From Tolypothrix sp. NIES-4075 (GTDB lineage: Bacteria; Cyanobacteriota; Cyanobacteriia; Cyanobacteriales; Nostocaceae), in assembly GCF_002218085.1 (NCBI RefSeq), contig NZ_BDUC01000001.1:931955-995954 (forward strand): 64,000 nucleotides of DNA. The letters run 5' to 3'. Shown here in pieces: positions 62,123-64,000 of the stretch. The notes under the pieces are model-generated. The model made no database searches. It saw only the letters and a program-made list of their open reading frames with translations, and had not been told where the DNA came from. Each line of letters starts with the position of its first letter. Position 1 is the first letter of the stretch. The translations under genes and the position numbers were made by a program.

Positions 62123-63427
62123 TTACAAAAACTTAGCTATTCTCTCCACAGCGGTGGTTAATATAGTTGGTTCATGCACTAAAGCAAAGCGAACATACCC
62201 TTCCCCAAATTTACCAAAGCCTGCACCAGGAGAAGCCGCAACGCCAGTTTGTTCGACTAACTCAGTACAAAATTCTATCGAATTTTGACTCCAATGTGGC
62301 GGCAACTTTGCCCAAATATACATTGTTGCTTGGGGAGTAGGAACTTGCCAGCCAATGCGGTGTAAAGCGCTAATAAAAGCATCTCGACGTTGTTTGAAGG
62401 TAGCAACAGCAGCATTCACCCCAGCTTGAGGACCGGTAAGAGCAGCGATCGCCCCATTCAAAATTCCCCGATACTGATTAAAATCAACAGCTGCTTTTAC
62501 CTGGCGTAAAGCGTGAATCAACTCAGCATTACCAATGGCGTAGCCAATACGGAAGCCACCCATATTATATGACTTGGACAAAGTGAAAAACTCAATCGAG
62601 ACGCTTTTATCCCGGTCAGCTTGGAAAATTGAAGGAGCGAGAGGGGAGGAGGGGGAGAGGGGGAGAGGGGGGGATGCGGAGAAAGAATTGTCCCCTTGTC
62701 TGGTTGTCTCCAAGGAGTCCCCAAGTCGTCCTCCTTGTCCTCCTTGTCTCCAAGGAGTCCCCTTGTCTCCAAGGAGTCCCCCAGTCTCGTCAAACACTAA
62801 ATCTACGTAGGGGAAATCGTGAACGAGGACGAGATTATGTTGTTGACAAAACGCTACAGCTTCTTGAAAGAAAGATAATGGCGCGATCGCACTGGTAGGA
62901 TTGTGAGGATAGCTCAATACCATCATCCGCGACTGTGCCAAAACAGCGGCGGGAATCTCGCTAAATACTGGTAAAAAATTGTTTTCTTCCCGGAGTGACA
63001 TCGGGTAAATTTGACCGCTGGCTAAGTACACTCCGCCTGCATGAGAAGGATAGCCCGGATCGAGCAATAAGGCAAAATCTCCAGGATTGAGCACTGCTAG
63101 AGGTAAATGTGCCGTCCCTTCTTGAGAACCAATCAGGGGTAACACTTCGGTTTCTGGGTCAACTTTAATGCCGAATTTTTGCTCGTACCAATTAGCTGCG
63201 GCAGAGCGAAACGCCCTCGTACCGTTAAACAGCAAGTAGCCGTGAGTACTTCGATCGCCCAAAGAAGAAGCGATCGCCGAAATCACATGCGCTTCGGCTG
63301 GTAAATCAGAAGACCCCAGCGACAAATCTATCAACTGTTGCCCAGCAGCCAAAGCTATTGCTTTGGCTCTGTCCATCTCTGCAAATACATTGAATTGCAG
63401 GGGTTGTAAACGTTTCGCAAACTGCAT
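62123..63427 (-). CDS. Class I/II pyridoxal-phosphate aminotransferase, with repeat insertion
   Basis: A 434-residue aspartate-aminotransferase-like enzyme. It has the N-terminal DLSLGSSDLPAEAHVISAIA, the Asn of SYPHNPTSAI, the Asp/Tyr of LVHDFPYVDLVFD, the PLP Lys in FTLSKSYNMGGFRIGYAIG and the C-terminal Arg region (SPGAGFGKFGEGYVRFALV). The exact substrate cannot be fixed; close relatives are called aspartate or LL-diaminopimelate aminotransferases. About 52 residues between LVFDE and SIFQAD come from G-rich repeats in frame (LLGDKGTPWRQGGQGG) and form a surface loop before the PLP Lys. Confidence 0.88.
   Translation of the reverse strand: MQFAKRLQPLQFNVFAEMDRAKAIALAAGQQLIDLSLGSSDLPAEAHVISAIASSLGDRSTHGYLLFNGTRAFRSAAANWYEQKFGIKVDPETEVLPLIGSQEGTAHLPLAVLNPGDFALLLDPGYPSHAGGVYLASGQIYPMSLREENNFLPVFSEIPAAVLAQSRMMVLSYPHNPTSAIAPLSFFQEAVAFCQQHNLVLVHDFPYVDLVFDETGGLLGDKGTPWRQGGQGGRLGDSLETTRQGDNSFSASPPLPLSPSSPLAPSIFQADRDKSVSIEFFTLSKSYNMGGFRIGYAIGNAELIHALRQVKAAVDFNQYRGILNGAIAALTGPQAGVNAAVATFKQRRDAFISALHRIGWQVPTPQATMYIWAKLPPHWSQNSIEFCTELVEQTGVAASPGAGFGKFGEGYVRFALVHEPTILTTAVERIAKFL
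62636..62792. repeat. In-frame repeat block inside the aminotransferase gene
   Basis: The units GTCTCCAAGGAGTCCCC and TTGTCCTCCTTGTC recur two or three times after GGGAGAGGGGGAGAGG. The same units occur between genes elsewhere in the window. They add about 52 codons without breaking the frame. Confidence 0.8.
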
Positions 63428-63448
63428 TTTAATTAAAAGTTAGGAGTT

Positions 63449-63476
63449 GTAGAGACGCGAAATTTCGCGTCTCTAC
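63449..63476. repeat. Perfect 28-bp palindrome GTAGAGACGCGAAA...
   Basis: GTAGAGACGCGAAA and its complement TTTCGCGTCTCTAC abut. It lies between the aminotransferase start and the thioredoxin stop. Related copies stand at 26224, 51248 and 63940. Confidence 0.85.
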
Positions 63477-63496
63477 TGGAGTCACAGAGCTTAGGA

Positions 63497-63832
63497 CTAA
63501 TTATTGTTTAAATGAGTTTCCAAGAAGTCTAGTAATTTTTCTTTACCGATGACTCCCTCACTCGAAGCTAAGACAGTGTTTCCTTGAAATAGCCGGAGGG
63601 CTGGTACACCTTCAACCTGATATTCTTTAACAGTCTGTGGGTTAGGATCTACTTCCATTTTGACGATTTTCAGGCGATCGCTGTACGTATTGGCAGCTGA
63701 GTTGATTAGTGGTGACATCAATTGACAAGGTCCGCACCAAGAAGCCCAAAAGTAAACCAATACTGGCTGTTCGGCTTTCAAAACTTCGGTTTCAAACTCA
63801 GCATCAGTTATAGTGCTTACACCCTTACTCAT
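63497..63832 (-). CDS. Thioredoxin
   Basis: A 111-residue protein from ATG 63832, with GGAG nine bases upstream; 13 upstream codons are ignored. It has the thioredoxin fold and the active site WASWCGPCQLMSP, with the cis-Pro in VEGVPALRLFQ. The WCGPC pair reduces disulfides in the cytoplasm. It lacks a signal peptide. It is upstream of the aminotransferase on the same strand, about 70 bp away, with a palindrome between, so co-transcription is possible. Confidence 0.93.
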   Translation of the reverse strand: MSKGVSTITDAEFETEVLKAEQPVLVYFWASWCGPCQLMSPLINSAANTYSDRLKIVKMEVDPNPQTVKEYQVEGVPALRLFQGNTVLASSEGVIGKEKLLDFLETHLNNN

Positions 63833-63939
63833 TGCAGTCTCCATCCGGTGGCACGATTTATATTGGCACACAAAATACTCTATCTCAAAGTCGTCAATAG
63901 TCCAAAGTCAATAATCCAGAGTTTAAACTTAATTGACTC

Positions 63940-63967
63940 GTACAGACGCGATATATCGCGTCTCTAC
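63940..63967. repeat. Near-perfect palindrome GTACAGACGCGATA...
   Basis: GTACAGACGCGATA and TATCGCGTCTCTAC are complementary except for one position. Same family as 63449-63476. Confidence 0.75.
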
Positions 63968-64000
63968 ATTTTGACGCGAAATCCCACGACGAAAAGACGT

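Noticed and set aside
62518..62898. Several frames on both strands in the aminotransferase gene
   Set aside because: They are produced by the inserted G-rich repeats, not by genes.

Overview
The window reads as chromosome of a filamentous, probably heterocyst-forming cyanobacterium (order Nostocales). The evidence is the very frequent HIP1 octamer GCGATCGC, many G-rich short repeats of the GGGCATGGGG / GGGAATGGG type between genes, a HetP-family gene, PEP-CTERM and pentapeptide proteins, and the gene order ffh - rpsP - KH protein - phoH. No rRNA and no CRISPR array were seen.

Layout. 1-3.4 kb: the end of an ADP-ribosylglycohydrolase gene, cutA and an overlapping three-gene operon of unknown role. 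3.6-7.4 kb: a small accessory island between tRNA-Arg(UCU) and tRNA-Thr/tRNA-Tyr. It holds an HNH protein, an EcsC-family gene split by an IS630 remnant, and a tyrosine integrase preceded by iterated 10-11 bp sites. 7.4-11 kb: repeats, a Uma2 pseudogene, an exporter-type ABC protein and a secreted protein. 11.3-14.3 kb: a signalling module (DUF4388, small GTPase, Roadblock, V4R-like) behind a structured leader. 14.5-18.9 kb: heme-binding protein, phoH, khpA, rpsP and ffh, with a structured non-coding stretch between khpA and phoH. 19.7-28 kb: pentapeptide protein, peptidases, a lipoprotein, a TetR regulator and an M16 protease pair. 28.4-29.3 kb: a PEP-CTERM protein.

29.5-48.1 kb is the most interesting part: a double-glycine-leader peptide secretion locus, all on the minus strand. 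The first module has a cNMP-binding/C39-peptidase/ABC exporter, a HlyD adaptor, a small HTH protein, a PpiC/SurA-like protein, three double-glycine precursors, one Ser-rich small protein and a GNAT-TPR fusion. The second module has a paralogous exporter with an altered ABC signature, two unrecognised small genes, a HetP-family gene and a second PpiC-like protein. I infer that the exporters cut the leaders at Gly-Gly and export the Cys-free, Thr/Ala/Ser-rich cores, while the PpiC-like and GNAT-TPR proteins help fold or modify them.

49-64 kb is mostly housekeeping: a GH116 glycosidase, fmt, rlmN, a small zinc-ribbon protein, uvrC, a response regulator, a second PEP-CTERM protein, a class I aminotransferase and thioredoxin. 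A recurring theme is that intergenic repeats have entered coding sequences in frame: integrase, GH116, rlmN, aminotransferase and one small gene of the secretion locus.
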